Translations under genes and position numbers: made by a program | The notes under the pieces: generated by a model | Database searches by the model: none | Told to the model about the DNA's origin: nothing | Seen by the model: only the letters and a program-made list of their open reading frames with translations | Part shown: piece after piece, positions 8,526-17,612 of the stretch | Layout of the letters: the number at the start of each line of letters is the position of its first letter | Numbering within the stretch: position 1 is the first letter of the stretch | Assembly (NCBI GenBank): GCA_017631275.1 | Contig: JAGBTQ010000015.1 | Span: 93,444 to 157,443 of the forward strand | From: Alistipes sp. | GTDB taxonomy: Bacteria; Bacteroidota; Bacteroidia; Bacteroidales; Rikenellaceae | Length of the DNA stretch: 64,000 nt | Direction of reading: 5' to 3'

Positions 8526-9329
8526 TTATAGGTAGAACGACATACCAAAACCTACCGAGAGGAGGTTTAGCTTAAACTTAGTGTCGAGAGCGTTTATTGC
8601 ACCCTGCGCTACCTGATTTTTTGTCTGCAACGTGCGGTCGAAACCAATGCCCAATACGCCGATTGAGAGCTCTACAGCGGCATTATTTGTGATAAATGCC
8701 ACGATACCCGGCTGAAGACCAAGCGACGCACCAAACGTCTTGGAGTAGGTGCCACGATAGTCCTGCAAGCCATCAACCTCCGAGGTGGCAGCAACATTCT
8801 TGGCCTGGCCACCCGAAAGGTTTAGCTGCACCTCAGCAAAGAGGGCAAAGCGATTGGTTGTGCCCAGCGGAATGTATGGTCGCCAAAAGAGGGTGCCTGT
8901 GTAGCTATGCTTTAGCTGATGAAACATATCTACATTGATATCAACATCAGATACCGATAGCGAGGCGTTGTCGAGACGGAACAACGAACGACCATACGAG
9001 AAGCGCACACCCACAGCCATGTTACGCCATGGGGCATAGGCAATCATAGGGCTGACGTTTACGGTGTAGCCATACGAGTCGATGTCGTTGATAAGCGTAA
9101 AGGTGTAGTCTTCATTACGATGCGCTGAGTACGAGGCCGTACCACCAAATATCCACTGTCCCTTAGGCACAAAGCACTCATCGGAAACGAAGCCTCGCTG
9201 CTTGCGTGCTTCGTTTACGCCTATCTGCTCAGTCTTCTCGGGCGTAGTGGCAGTGGGGGTTGTAAGCTCTTGCGCCGAGGCGTATGCCACAGATGCCAAA
9301 AGCAGAGTTATAATATAAAATCTCTTCAT
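8526..9329 (-). CDS. Outer-membrane beta-barrel protein, surface-assembly operon (first)
   Basis: 267 residues from the ATG at 9329 (an upstream in-frame start would add 8 residues before a signal peptide that already begins MKRFYIITLLLASVAYASAQ). After cleavage come a TP-rich linker and about ten amphipathic strands such as WIFGGTASYSAHRNEDYTF, IAYAPWRNMAVGVRFSYG and FKLNLLSVGFGMSFYL, the last ending in aromatic-hydrophobic residues as needed for BAM insertion. It sits 12 nt before the second barrel gene and 55 nt after the DUF4493-PCMD gene. Function unknown; the pairing with a second barrel is the notable part. Confidence 0.8.
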   Translation of the reverse strand: MKRFYIITLLLASVAYASAQELTTPTATTPEKTEQIGVNEARKQRGFVSDECFVPKGQWIFGGTASYSAHRNEDYTFTLINDIDSYGYTVNVSPMIAYAPWRNMAVGVRFSYGRSLFRLDNASLSVSDVDINVDMFHQLKHSYTGTLFWRPYIPLGTTNRFALFAEVQLNLSGGQAKNVAATSEVDGLQDYRGTYSKTFGASLGLQPGIVAFITNNAAVELSIGVLGIGFDRTLQTKNQVAQGAINALDTKFKLNLLSVGFGMSFYL

Positions 9330-9384
9330 CGAAAAAAGTAGAGATAGTGGCAACCTAATGTCGCCACTACCTCGCTAAATTATT

Positions 9385-11364
9385 TTAGTAGTTCAAACGA
9401 ACGTCGTCTACGTACATCTCCGAATTGTTAGAACCACAGAAGTAGTCACCCAAGCTTGATGGTGTGAACGATACCGAGATCTTCTTAGGGGCCATCTGCT
9501 CGTAGCCATCAACGTATGTGAGCTGTACTGTCTTCTCAACCCAGTCAGCGTTCGAATCGTCGCCGTTGATATAGCCGTAAGCGATGATGCCAGGCTTAGA
9601 ACCAATGTTGTCAGGTGTGAGGAACGTACTCTCATCGGTAGTATCTACGGTGTAGGTAGTACCGTCGGTGATAAGAACCATTGCAGAGTACTTATCTGTA
9701 CCGCTTGCCTTGTCACCAAAGTTGATCTGACCCTGAGAGTTCTTCATCCAGAATGATACGCTCTCAGGCTTAGCGTTGAACTTAAAGTCCTTACCGAAGG
9801 TTACCTTACCGCTCATTGTAGATATGTTCAACTCGAAAGAACCTGTAAAGAGGTTACCCGCAGCGAACTTACCTACTGCATCCTGTGAGTCAAGGAATGC
9901 ACATGAGCCACCGTTGCGACCTGAAGCCTGCTTCATCAACGTTACGAAAGTGTTGTTACCAGAGCTCCAAAGACCTGCGGCATTCTTAGAGTCAGTCCAT
10001 GACTCGAAGTCGCCGTTAGGAAGCTGAACACCAGCAGCAGTTGCAACTGTGAGAGTCTTACCAGAGTCAGCGCCATCTACGATAAGCTTGTAAGAGTAGC
10101 TCTTCTCAGCCGAGAAGCCTGCGCCAGTAGCAGTGTAGTAGCCACCCTCAGCAGTAGCGTCAACCTCGGTCCATGTAGTGCCGTTAGCGCTGTAAGCAAT
10201 CTTAACAGATGTTGCAGCAGTGTCAATGATGTTTGCCTTGAATGTTGCCTTACCTGTCCAGAGGTTGTAGTCCTCAATAGCCAATGGCATGATACCCTGA
10301 ACGTTGTACTGAATATCCTTCTTAGCCTTACCGCCGTCAACATCCTCAATGCTGAATGAGATAGCATTCTCGCCACCACTAACATTCACGAAGAACTCAG
10401 GAGCTACGGTAACCTTGTAGTTGAGCTCGTCAACCTTAACTACATTAACACCAGCTACGTTGCCGCTAAGAATGTCGTGCTCAACGCCGTCAGCCTCGAT
10501 AGCGAGCTTAGTGATGTTTGCCAACGATGCAATATTGTAGGTGCGAGTAACGGTTGATAGCTGCTGCTCCTTCTCGTTGAAGCCATCACCCAAAATGGTT
10601 GGATCTGGGCTGAAGATAAGAGTGTCATCAACCTCCTCGATAGAGTCGTCAACGATTGCCTCGATGATGATGCCACCAGGAGCATCTTTAGAGTACTTAA
10701 GCTTAACGGTGTAGCGCACAGCAGGCTTAACATTCTCGATCTTACCCTCCTTCATGATTGCGCCCTCAACAGGGTGCTCACCCTCGAAGTGCCAGAAGAG
10801 TGTTGTCTGGTCGGCTGGAAGCACGTAGTAACCCTCCTTAGTCTCCTCGTAGCGAAGTGAGTGCACGTCGCCTGAAGCGATAGCTGTAGGGTTGTAGCTC
10901 TCGGCAACAGATACGTTTGTGAAGTAGCCAGCGTTGAGCTTCTCGGCAACAGTTGTATCGTACTCGATACGTACAACAGTTGACTGAATCTTACAATCTA
11001 CGGTTACATTGCTTACGTTGCCCGCAGTTACTTCGAACGACTTCTCGCCGAGGTAGTACTTCTCGTCGAACGATACGATGTGCTTCTCGCCCACCTGAAC
11101 CTTAGCAACATAGTTGCCAGCGAGCAATGCAAGGTACTCAGGAACATCGTTGAGAGAGGTATAGCGACGAACAAGGTTAAGCTCCTCGCCCTCTACCTTA
11201 TAGATTTTAATAACAACCTCCTCGTCAACAGTAGCTGACTGCTGGAAAGCAACGCCAAGGCGCATAGCACCCTCAGTTGCGGCGAGCTCTACAGCTGGAT
11301 CTATCTCGGTTGAACATGCTACAACAGCGATAGCCATGCTCAATATTGCAAATATCTTTTTCAT
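9385..11364 (-). CDS. DUF4493-PCMD lipoprotein
   Basis: A 659-residue lipoprotein (lipobox VVAC, Cys17). Residues about 30-240 match the DUF4493 pattern also seen in the next two genes: a sheet-rich domain with YEETKEGYYVLPADQTTLFW and VKPAVRYTVKLKY. Two Ig-like domains follow (about 245-365 and 365-450), then a C-terminal PCMD-like domain from LPNGDFESWTD to MYVDDVRLNY, parallel to the last gene of the operon (KFAAGNLFTGSF versus KFAAGNIFLGEF). It therefore links the DUF4493 and the PCMD halves of the operon in one chain. Probably displayed on the surface; ligand unknown. Confidence 0.85.
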   Translation of the reverse strand: MKKIFAILSMAIAVVACSTEIDPAVELAATEGAMRLGVAFQQSATVDEEVVIKIYKVEGEELNLVRRYTSLNDVPEYLALLAGNYVAKVQVGEKHIVSFDEKYYLGEKSFEVTAGNVSNVTVDCKIQSTVVRIEYDTTVAEKLNAGYFTNVSVAESYNPTAIASGDVHSLRYEETKEGYYVLPADQTTLFWHFEGEHPVEGAIMKEGKIENVKPAVRYTVKLKYSKDAPGGIIIEAIVDDSIEEVDDTLIFSPDPTILGDGFNEKEQQLSTVTRTYNIASLANITKLAIEADGVEHDILSGNVAGVNVVKVDELNYKVTVAPEFFVNVSGGENAISFSIEDVDGGKAKKDIQYNVQGIMPLAIEDYNLWTGKATFKANIIDTAATSVKIAYSANGTTWTEVDATAEGGYYTATGAGFSAEKSYSYKLIVDGADSGKTLTVATAAGVQLPNGDFESWTDSKNAAGLWSSGNNTFVTLMKQASGRNGGSCAFLDSQDAVGKFAAGNLFTGSFELNISTMSGKVTFGKDFKFNAKPESVSFWMKNSQGQINFGDKASGTDKYSAMVLITDGTTYTVDTTDESTFLTPDNIGSKPGIIAYGYINGDDSNADWVEKTVQLTYVDGYEQMAPKKISVSFTPSSLGDYFCGSNNSEMYVDDVRLNY

Positions 11365-11393
11365 TATATTCCTAATTTTAACAGTTTAAGATA

Positions 11394-13046
11394 TTACTCG
11401 AAATGCAACATGATAGTCTCAGTTGTTGACTGACCAGCAGCATCAATAACTGTCATCTCAAAGTCGTGGTCGCCCTTAAAGCCTGAAAGAACAGCCAAGA
11501 AATTAGTGATTGAGAGGTTACGCTCCTTTGCACCGCGAACCTCATCACCAGTAGGGAAGCCCAAAGCAGCAAGTGGAGCGAAGAACTGGCTGTCGTTCAC
11601 AAGGCTGAAGTTAGCAGCCAAACCTACACTCTGAAGCTCCTCATCAGTAAGGTCGTTAGAGATGATCTTAACGATGAAGTCGGCAATACCGCCATCAGCT
11701 GTTACAACCAAATCACAAGTCATGCCTGGAGCATATGTGTGACGCTCCTTGATGTCGTAACCTGTCCAAACGATTGATGGAGCAAGGATAACCATCTGAC
11801 CATACTTAACCGAGAGTGTCTGAGTAGTCTTACCGCCATTAGCGTCGATTACGGTAATCTCGTATGAGTGAGTACCCTCGTATGTGCGAAGGATGTCGGC
11901 CTGAGCACCAAACTTGATGCGTGTAGAAGTTGCACCCTTAGCCGAGGTAGGGTAGCCCATAAGGCCGAGCAAGGTGTTGCTTACTGAGCCGTCGCAGATG
12001 TCCAACTCAGCAGGTACAAGCTCGCTATAAGCTGCTGTGAATGCTGGGTTGTCTGACGATGCCTTGATAATGATTGACTGAATAGCAGACTTTGCTGTAA
12101 TGTCGATGTTGATGTTTGATGTGAACTTGCCATCAGCGTCGAACATAGCGTCAGTAAGCTCGAATGGCTCAGCAAGATCGTGACCCTCGAAGTTGATTAC
12201 TGGAAGGTCAGTGTCGTCAACCAAAGTCTCCTCGAAGAGATACATAGATGTGTCGAAAACAACCTCCTCGTCGTATGTCCAAGTGTCGCAAACGATACCG
12301 ATGTTAGCAGTACCATCAGCAGCATGCTGAACAACAACGTTGATCTTACGCCACTGTGCAGCCTTAACGCCAGAAATCTCGTTGGTCATCACGATATCCT
12401 TTGTAGTACCAGCGTAGCGGCACTTGAAGGTGAGTGTGAGGGTGTTCTCAGCAGCTACAGGAGCGAAGTAACCACCACGCGCCTCGCCAAAAGCGTAAAC
12501 GAGGTTATTCTCAGCAAGAGCCACAGTCATAGATGTGTACTCCTGGTCGAGCTGTGACTTAAGGTCAGCTGCGTAGTCTACGGTAACCTTGATGTTGCGA
12601 AGCTTACAAACGATGTCGTCTACAGTTGTGGTCTGCTTACGAGTGATGATAACCTCGCGCTCAGCGCCATATACTGGCTTCTCCCACTCAGCGCCAATCA
12701 TTGGCTCTGACATCATGGTAACCTTATAAACACCAGCGTCAAGTGCGATAGGCTCTGTTGGAAGCTCGCCATACTTATACGAAGCAACCTCCTCACCATC
12801 TTTGTTGGTGATAACAACGTCGAAAGTGCTGATATCAACACCACCAGCACGTGTGCCAGGGTTTGAGTCGATATTCTCTGTATCCTCCAAGATTGAGGCG
12901 TTCATGCCACCAAGAACAAGGTAGCCAATGTTGTTGCCATCACCTGTCTGTGTGCCAGGCTCATAGCCTACATTATCTCTGTTACATGAGCTAAGACCGA
13001 GTGCAACGGCCACCACAAGGCTCATAAATTTAATAACCGATTTCAT
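11394..13046 (-). CDS. DUF4493-domain lipoprotein
   Basis: A 550-residue lipoprotein (lipobox LSSC). After a short linker the GYLVLGGMNASI and TFDVVITNKDGEEVASY parts mark a DUF4493-type N-terminal domain (to about 270), with the typical PTEPIALDAGVYKVTM step. The C-terminal half holds two similar beta domains (about 285-410 and 415-550), each with an LxDxDG/SxLLGLMGYPT or PLAALGFPT segment followed by a HSYEITVIDANG or HDFEMTVIDAAG strand: an internal duplication. 29 nt before the DUF4493-PCMD gene, so same operon. Role inferred from context as part of a surface structure. Confidence 0.85.
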   Translation of the reverse strand: MKSVIKFMSLVVAVALGLSSCNRDNVGYEPGTQTGDGNNIGYLVLGGMNASILEDTENIDSNPGTRAGGVDISTFDVVITNKDGEEVASYKYGELPTEPIALDAGVYKVTMMSEPMIGAEWEKPVYGAEREVIITRKQTTTVDDIVCKLRNIKVTVDYAADLKSQLDQEYTSMTVALAENNLVYAFGEARGGYFAPVAAENTLTLTFKCRYAGTTKDIVMTNEISGVKAAQWRKINVVVQHAADGTANIGIVCDTWTYDEEVVFDTSMYLFEETLVDDTDLPVINFEGHDLAEPFELTDAMFDADGKFTSNINIDITAKSAIQSIIIKASSDNPAFTAAYSELVPAELDICDGSVSNTLLGLMGYPTSAKGATSTRIKFGAQADILRTYEGTHSYEITVIDANGGKTTQTLSVKYGQMVILAPSIVWTGYDIKERHTYAPGMTCDLVVTADGGIADFIVKIISNDLTDEELQSVGLAANFSLVNDSQFFAPLAALGFPTGDEVRGAKERNLSITNFLAVLSGFKGDHDFEMTVIDAAGQSTTETIMLHFE

Positions 13047-13059
13047 GTCTTATGTCTGA

Positions 13060-13830
13060 TTATTTAGAGTTTTCGTTTAGTTCCTCGTCAATCTCGAAAG
13101 AGTCAACAAGATTCTCGTTGAGAGTGATATTGATGGTTGCCTTGCCAGCATTCTCAACATCGAACTTGATGGTGTAGAGTGTCTGTGCGGCAGGCGATGC
13201 GAGCTTGTACTCAGGAAGTGTTACAGTAGAGCCCTCAGCACCAGACTGAATTGACTGCTTAACGGCAGTACCATTAATCTTAAACTCGGCTGGAGCGATA
13301 AACACAGGCTCAGTCTTGCCAGTAACATCGAAAGTGTTGCCAGCAGCGGTTGTGAGCTGGAACTTAGCACCACCAACGAAGTACTCGTTGAAAGCCTCAG
13401 TTGTCTCGACCTTAACCAAGGTGTTTGCGATGTAGGCAGTGATCTGAACATCGGTGTTTGCACGAGCAGCTACCGCAAAATCAGCGCTACCCACGAAGGT
13501 AGCCTTGTCGAAGCCCTCCTCCGTAAGTGAGCCAGCGGTTACGGTTGCCTTGTAGTTGCCCAAGCGGAGGTAGTTGTCGCCCTCGTTGAACTCGGCAATA
13601 GCTGCGTAGTGCTTTGAGTAGGTGTGACCAACACCCTCAATTGTAAGGTCGAAAGCCTCAGCTGCTGGGGTTGTGCAGCTGACATTAGCGCGTGTATCAT
13701 CAACCTCGGTCTGGATTGCGAGGTCGAAAGCTACACTACCCTTTGCATTTGTTTGGTCTGCAGGGGTCTCATTTGTACATGAGGCCATCACCAACGCAAC
13801 AAATGATGCTAAAGTGATTAGTTTTCTCAT
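13060..13830 (-). CDS. Short DUF4493-like lipoprotein
   Basis: 256 residues, lipobox MASC. Only the DUF4493-like N-terminal module is present (GSVAFDLAIQTEVDDTRA, the LRLGNYKATVTAGSLTEEGF strand pair, a VKVETTEAFNEYF core) without the later Ig or PCMD parts. The chain ends in an acidic helix DSFEIDEELNENSK. Located 13 nt upstream of the longer DUF4493 gene. It could be a pilin-like or chaperone-like minor component; this is inference from size and position only. Confidence 0.8.
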   Translation of the reverse strand: MRKLITLASFVALVMASCTNETPADQTNAKGSVAFDLAIQTEVDDTRANVSCTTPAAEAFDLTIEGVGHTYSKHYAAIAEFNEGDNYLRLGNYKATVTAGSLTEEGFDKATFVGSADFAVAARANTDVQITAYIANTLVKVETTEAFNEYFVGGAKFQLTTAAGNTFDVTGKTEPVFIAPAEFKINGTAVKQSIQSGAEGSTVTLPEYKLASPAAQTLYTIKFDVENAGKATINITLNENLVDSFEIDEELNENSK

Positions 13831-13861
13831 AATTGTTTGATTTTTAATATTTTAATGTTTG

Positions 13862-15640
13862 TTATTTTGTTATCTGAACCTTGATGTTGTCGATATACAT
13901 CCAACCATAACCATTGTCAATCTTCCAACTTTTGTAGCCCATATGTCCCACATGCCATGAAATACGGTGTGATGATGAGCACTCAGATATGGTGTAGGTC
14001 ATTGACTTCGAAAGGCTTGATGCCGAGCCCGATGTTGGGATACTTGGTACCTCAACCGGATCACTGATTTCAGTAAATGTTGGATTGTTGTTAAACTGTG
14101 TGGCATAACCACTTAGAATGCCACTAGAAGTAGTATAACCCACGCGACCTACTGGGTAATAAGTAGAAGTACCCGAGCGACTACCGCCATAGTCAAATGT
14201 AACCTTCACCTTGACACTCTTATTTGGCTTAATGCCAGTGAGTTCAGGTGAGTCCAAGCGTCCGTAAGCACGAGTTGCACCAGCAATTACGCAGTCTACA
14301 CGTCCCGATACAAGGATTGCAGTGCCAGCTGCATCACAGCCAGTACGTGCACCTGTCCAACCAGAGGCAATGCCATACTGCGCTAGGTCGCGACCTGCTG
14401 TACTAGCAGCGCTGGTTGATGTATAAGGTCCACTCTTATAGTCGCCATCGTACTGAGCAAGTGTGCTAAAGTTCTCGGAGAATAGGTACGGAACATTCAT
14501 ATAGCGAGTCTGCTCGGTGTATGATGTAATGTCGCCGAGGTTTACCTGAGTCTCGACAATGGCATTTTCTGAGTCAAACACCACACGCCATGTAGTATTG
14601 TCGTAGATGTTGGCATCGAACTCGCCCTCATAATCTACAACATACTTATTTTCAGCATTGCGCTCGAAACGACCCATGTGTGTGTTATTGGTGTCGTAGA
14701 TGTCGAAGAAGTTGAACTCCTCGCCGAGGTTGTTCTGCGAAATAGAGAAGATCACGGCGGTGTAGTATGGGTATATCTCAGGTGTGGCCATGCGAATAGG
14801 TGTCACGTGTCCTGCTTGCATGGTGCGAGTAAGGGGGTATGAAGCCACCTCCGATGAGCGGTGCTCACCACGCACCTTGTAGCTTACATCACCGTCGATG
14901 GTGCCTGGAAGCACAAATACCCAGATGTCGTCGCCCGCGTCGAAGCCCTTCTCGTTCTTTACCTTGATAACATTCGAGGTATTCGTATACGTTGGCACTG
15001 CCTCAGGGTTGGTAACGTCGAGCGTGATGTCGCCAACAACATCCTGTGGGAAGGTGACCTCGAGCTCATAAAACTTCATGCCAAAGAGGTTGCGACCCTC
15101 GGGAATGGTAATCTTTATGGCGTGCATCTGGTGGCGCATGATGGTGTTTAGCTCAACGCGCTTGCCAGTAGTGAGCGAGCCATTTACGGTTGGCTCAGCA
15201 ACCATAATGTCATACTTGCCATCGTACTCGCCCGACTGCTCTGATGCAACGGTGTATGTTGCCTCGGTGCCATTAATCGTTGTGGGCGTAGGGTAGCTGA
15301 TGTAGTAGGTGTACTCCTCCTCGTTCATTGTGGGGATATTGCCTACGAAGTATGCCTTATCCCACTCTGTTGAGAAGTAGCGAAGCATAAACTTCTCGCC
15401 AAGGAGTGTGTACTCATCATTTGAGCGCTTTGCCCATACAGCGAGATTATCGCCCTCGCTCCAGCGTGTGCTACGTCCGTCGGGGTCGATAGTGGTGCGT
15501 GACGCATCGATAGGTAGTGCGAAGCACGCCTCCTCAGGGGTGTTGGTTATTGTTGGGGGGACAGATTCTACCTCGTGCGAACACGCCACAGCGGCTGCTG
15601 CGACAATGATCACCGAGGCTAACTTTTGAAGAATCTTCAT
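13862..15640 (-). CDS. Fimbrillin-family (Mfa-like) lipoprotein, first gene of the operon
   Basis: A 592-residue lipoprotein (lipobox AVAC). The region about 45-280 has the hallmarks of Bacteroidetes fimbrillin-like proteins: SRTTIDPDGRSTRWSEGDNL, then AEPTVNG and a MRHQMHAIKITIPE strand. The remaining C-terminal 300 residues form beta sandwiches with a carbohydrate-binding-module look, ending in WKIDNGYGWMYIDNIKVQ (compare the DDVRLNY ends of the PCMD proteins). First gene behind the promoter at 15674-15704, 31 nt before the next gene. Either a tip adhesin of a fimbria or a surface glycan binder. Confidence 0.85.
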   Translation of the reverse strand: MKILQKLASVIIVAAAAVACSHEVESVPPTITNTPEEACFALPIDASRTTIDPDGRSTRWSEGDNLAVWAKRSNDEYTLLGEKFMLRYFSTEWDKAYFVGNIPTMNEEEYTYYISYPTPTTINGTEATYTVASEQSGEYDGKYDIMVAEPTVNGSLTTGKRVELNTIMRHQMHAIKITIPEGRNLFGMKFYELEVTFPQDVVGDITLDVTNPEAVPTYTNTSNVIKVKNEKGFDAGDDIWVFVLPGTIDGDVSYKVRGEHRSSEVASYPLTRTMQAGHVTPIRMATPEIYPYYTAVIFSISQNNLGEEFNFFDIYDTNNTHMGRFERNAENKYVVDYEGEFDANIYDNTTWRVVFDSENAIVETQVNLGDITSYTEQTRYMNVPYLFSENFSTLAQYDGDYKSGPYTSTSAASTAGRDLAQYGIASGWTGARTGCDAAGTAILVSGRVDCVIAGATRAYGRLDSPELTGIKPNKSVKVKVTFDYGGSRSGTSTYYPVGRVGYTTSSGILSGYATQFNNNPTFTEISDPVEVPSIPTSGSASSLSKSMTYTISECSSSHRISWHVGHMGYKSWKIDNGYGWMYIDNIKVQITK

Positions 15641-15673
15641 AAATTTTATTTTATATTATAAATAAGTTGCGTG

Positions 15674-15704
15674 CAAATATAATACTTTGAGGCTCTCGTG
15701 AAAA
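15674..15704 (-). promoter_or_regulatory. Promoter of the surface-assembly operon
   Basis: Minus-strand TATATTTG (15681-15674) with TTTT in place of TTTG 19 nt upstream (15704-15701). Leader to the ATG at 15640 is about 28 nt. Confidence 0.6.
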
Positions 15705-15748
15705 ATAAATTCAACGAACAAGGCAATTTGTATAGCATAAAGTTAAGT

Positions 15749-15779
15749 GGAGGCTACCCAATTGCTTTGGATAACCTCC
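15749..15779 (-). terminator. Probable terminator of the first BACON lipoprotein gene
   Basis: GGAGG (15749-15753) pairs with CCTCC (15775-15779) and CCAA with TTGG inside. The T-run on the minus strand is weak (CACTTAACTTT). Confidence 0.45.
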
Positions 15780-15813
15780 TCTTATATCGTTTGGTGCTAT
15801 ATATCAGCGGTGC

Positions 15814-17040
15814 TTACTCCTCAGAAATCTCCTGAGTGTAGCTACCACTTATCGAGCCCTCAATCTTTGCGCCACCATCATCTGTTGCGCTGAAGTTGAT
15901 TGTGGCATTCTCGCCATCGACAGTAATCTGGATAAGACCATCGTTAATAGGTGCCATTACATAGCCCTTGATGACGTTGTTTACAAGCTGCGTGTACCAT
16001 GCGCCGATAAGACCCTGCTCGGTCATAAGGCCTGGCATAAACTTGTTGTTGTAGTCCTCGAGACCACCTGTCGAGAGCTTAGTGTAGATGCCTGCTGGGC
16101 TATCGGCATTTGCGGTGAATACGTCGAGCATAAAGAGCTCGTCGCCCTTAACTGCCTCGATATACCAGCGATACTTGCTCATCTCGTAGATGCCAAGGTT
16201 TGTAGCTTTGATTGTGGCGCCCTCGAAGTTGAATGTAAAGTCCTGGGCAAGAGTAGAGTTAACGTAGTCGAGGTCCACGGTAAGGTCGCCCTCATATACC
16301 ACACGGTGAGTCTCGCCATTCTTAAGCTCGATGACAGCGTCGAACTTGCCATCAGTAACTGTCACTGTGCCGCCCTTAATCTCCATCACGCTCTCCTTGT
16401 TCACGCCGTCTGTAGTGATAAGGTAGCTTGAGCTGGCGCTAAATGTCTGGTGTGCAAATGTGTCGTTTGCATCGAAGGTGTATGTGCCATTTGGCAGTGG
16501 CTGAGTGGCTGAGCCTGGCTTGTTTGAGTAGAAGTCGAAGTAGTAGTATGTGCCATTTGCCTTAGGCGTAAAGTTCGACTTCACGGCGATGTCAGAGAGT
16601 GCAACGTAGTAGTTGTAGTTGCTCGAATACTCTGTACCGAAGTAGTAGCCCTCGAAGCGGAGTGGCTCATATACCACGTCGTAAGTTATGCCTGCCTCGG
16701 CCTGCTTCACGCTAATTGTCTTAGGCTGTGCTGTGGCATAGCTAAGGGTGAACGATGCCTCGCGTGCTGCGCCAACGTTCTCCTTGGCAGTCACCGAGAT
16801 AGCTGTGTTGCCCTCGGCGATAGTCACCTCGAACCAGTCGGCAGAACTCTCTACTGCTACCTGCTCGCCAGCGATGGGGTTTACCACCTTTAGCGAAATC
16901 TGCTCAGTGCCACCCTGTGCGCTGAACTCAACACTTAGCTTGCCGATGTTGAGCTGTGGTGTTGCTACTTCGTTGTTGCCATTGTCGCACGATGTAAGTG
17001 CGAATGCAACTAGTGCAACAAGTGCAAAAAACTTCTTCAT
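15814..17040 (-). CDS. BACON-domain lipoprotein with two shared C-terminal modules
   Basis: 408 residues, lipobox LTSC followed by acidic/Asn residues. A BACON domain (about 30-118: LSVEFSAQGGTEQISL, SSADWFEVTI, ENVGAAREASFTLSY) is followed by two copies of a beta module found in the BACON genes at 22.7-32.6 kb. Module 1 (about 125-255) has NYYVALSD, PLPNGTYTF and GETHRVVYEGDL; module 2 (about 260-400) is more divergent. BACON domains often carry mucin or glycan contacts or act as spacers; the ligand here is unknown. A -7 element TATCTTTG lies at 17084-17077 without a clear -33. Confidence 0.85.
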   Translation of the reverse strand: MKKFFALVALVAFALTSCDNGNNEVATPQLNIGKLSVEFSAQGGTEQISLKVVNPIAGEQVAVESSADWFEVTIAEGNTAISVTAKENVGAAREASFTLSYATAQPKTISVKQAEAGITYDVVYEPLRFEGYYFGTEYSSNYNYYVALSDIAVKSNFTPKANGTYYYFDFYSNKPGSATQPLPNGTYTFDANDTFAHQTFSASSSYLITTDGVNKESVMEIKGGTVTVTDGKFDAVIELKNGETHRVVYEGDLTVDLDYVNSTLAQDFTFNFEGATIKATNLGIYEMSKYRWYIEAVKGDELFMLDVFTANADSPAGIYTKLSTGGLEDYNNKFMPGLMTEQGLIGAWYTQLVNNVIKGYVMAPINDGLIQITVDGENATINFSATDDGGAKIEGSISGSYTQEISEE

Positions 17041-17139
17041 AGTCTATAATTTTTAGTATTTTATCATTCTATGGCGCAAAGATAGAACTTTTTTGCAGAA
17101 TGTGGAATATGTTGGGAAATTTATCACATAGGTGAGGAC

Positions 17140-17285
17140 TAATCTTTATGGGGACGATGGGGACGACAGGGACGGCAGAGAGAGTAGAGATTATTTTTCG
17201 ATACCCGAGTTTCTTTGTTGTCTTTGCTGTCCCTATTCTCCTTAAACTCTCTAAATTCACTATCTCTGCACTCCTTGCCATAATA
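17140..17285 (-). repeat. Family B repeat, copy 2 (inverted)
   Basis: The complement of this block matches 3518-3605 closely: GGGACAGCAAAGACAACAAA, AAACTCGGGTATCG, AAATAATCTCTACTCTC, GCCGTCCC. No family A palindrome is attached to this copy. The gap 17041-17139 between the BACON start and this block holds only the BACON gene leader and its -7 element. Confidence 0.8.
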
Positions 17286-17302
17286 AAAACTCTTGAGTAT
17301 TT

Positions 17303-17333
17303 TTTGGTTTTCGAAAATACTTTTGTATATTTG
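17303..17333 (+). promoter_or_regulatory. Perfect consensus promoter for the 17.3 kb RNA
   Basis: TTTG at 17303-17306, exactly 19 nt, TATATTTG at 17326-17333. No ORF starts within the next 270 nt; a structured RNA does. Confidence 0.85.
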
Positions 17334-17339
17334 TAGTAG

Positions 17340-17526
17340 CATTGCGGAATACGCAGTGATTGTAGATGGCATTTAGGCTATTGCTGACCTTGTAAAACGA
17401 CCAAATTATTACACACAAGCAGTAGGCACGCTAAATGCTCACGCCTCATGGCGTGGGTTGTGCTTATGTGTGTATGGGTACTTGGTCGTCCCTTCAAGGC
17501 GTAAGTGTACCCACGTTTCTTTTTTT
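17340..17526 (+). ncRNA. Structured RNA: stand-alone small RNA or attenuator leader
   Basis: From the predicted start near 17340 the sequence folds into one long arm: CCTTG (17388-17392)/CAAGG (17495-17499), ACGACCAA (17397-17404)/TTGGTCGT (17482-17489), TACACACA (17410-17417)/TGTGTGTA (17467-17474), GCAC (17426-17429)/GTGC (17460-17463), CACGCC (17440-17445)/GGCGTG (17450-17455) with a TCAT loop. A competing stem GGGTAC (17476-17481)/GTACCC (17507-17512) is followed by TTTCTTTTTTT (17516-17526), as in an intrinsic terminator; it cannot form together with the ACGACCAA stem except as a pseudoknot. The next gene starts at 17613. No known family recognised. Confidence 0.7.
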
Positions 17527-17612
17527 AGGTGCTCTCCTATTTTAAGTTATACGGTTGCTGTCACACAAACATGAACTTTACAATTAAACCATTAACTTAA
17601 ATTTACACTATT

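Noticed and set aside
10077-10385. Long Leu/Arg/Thr-rich frames antisense or shifted to the surface operon and BACON genes (for example here and at 31653-32027)
   Set aside because: They lie fully inside well-supported genes, have low-complexity composition and no start context of their own.
17340-17526. Signal recognition particle RNA or 6S RNA
   Set aside because: The conserved SRP tetraloop region (GGAAGCA-type) is missing and the arm lacks the large central bubble of 6S.
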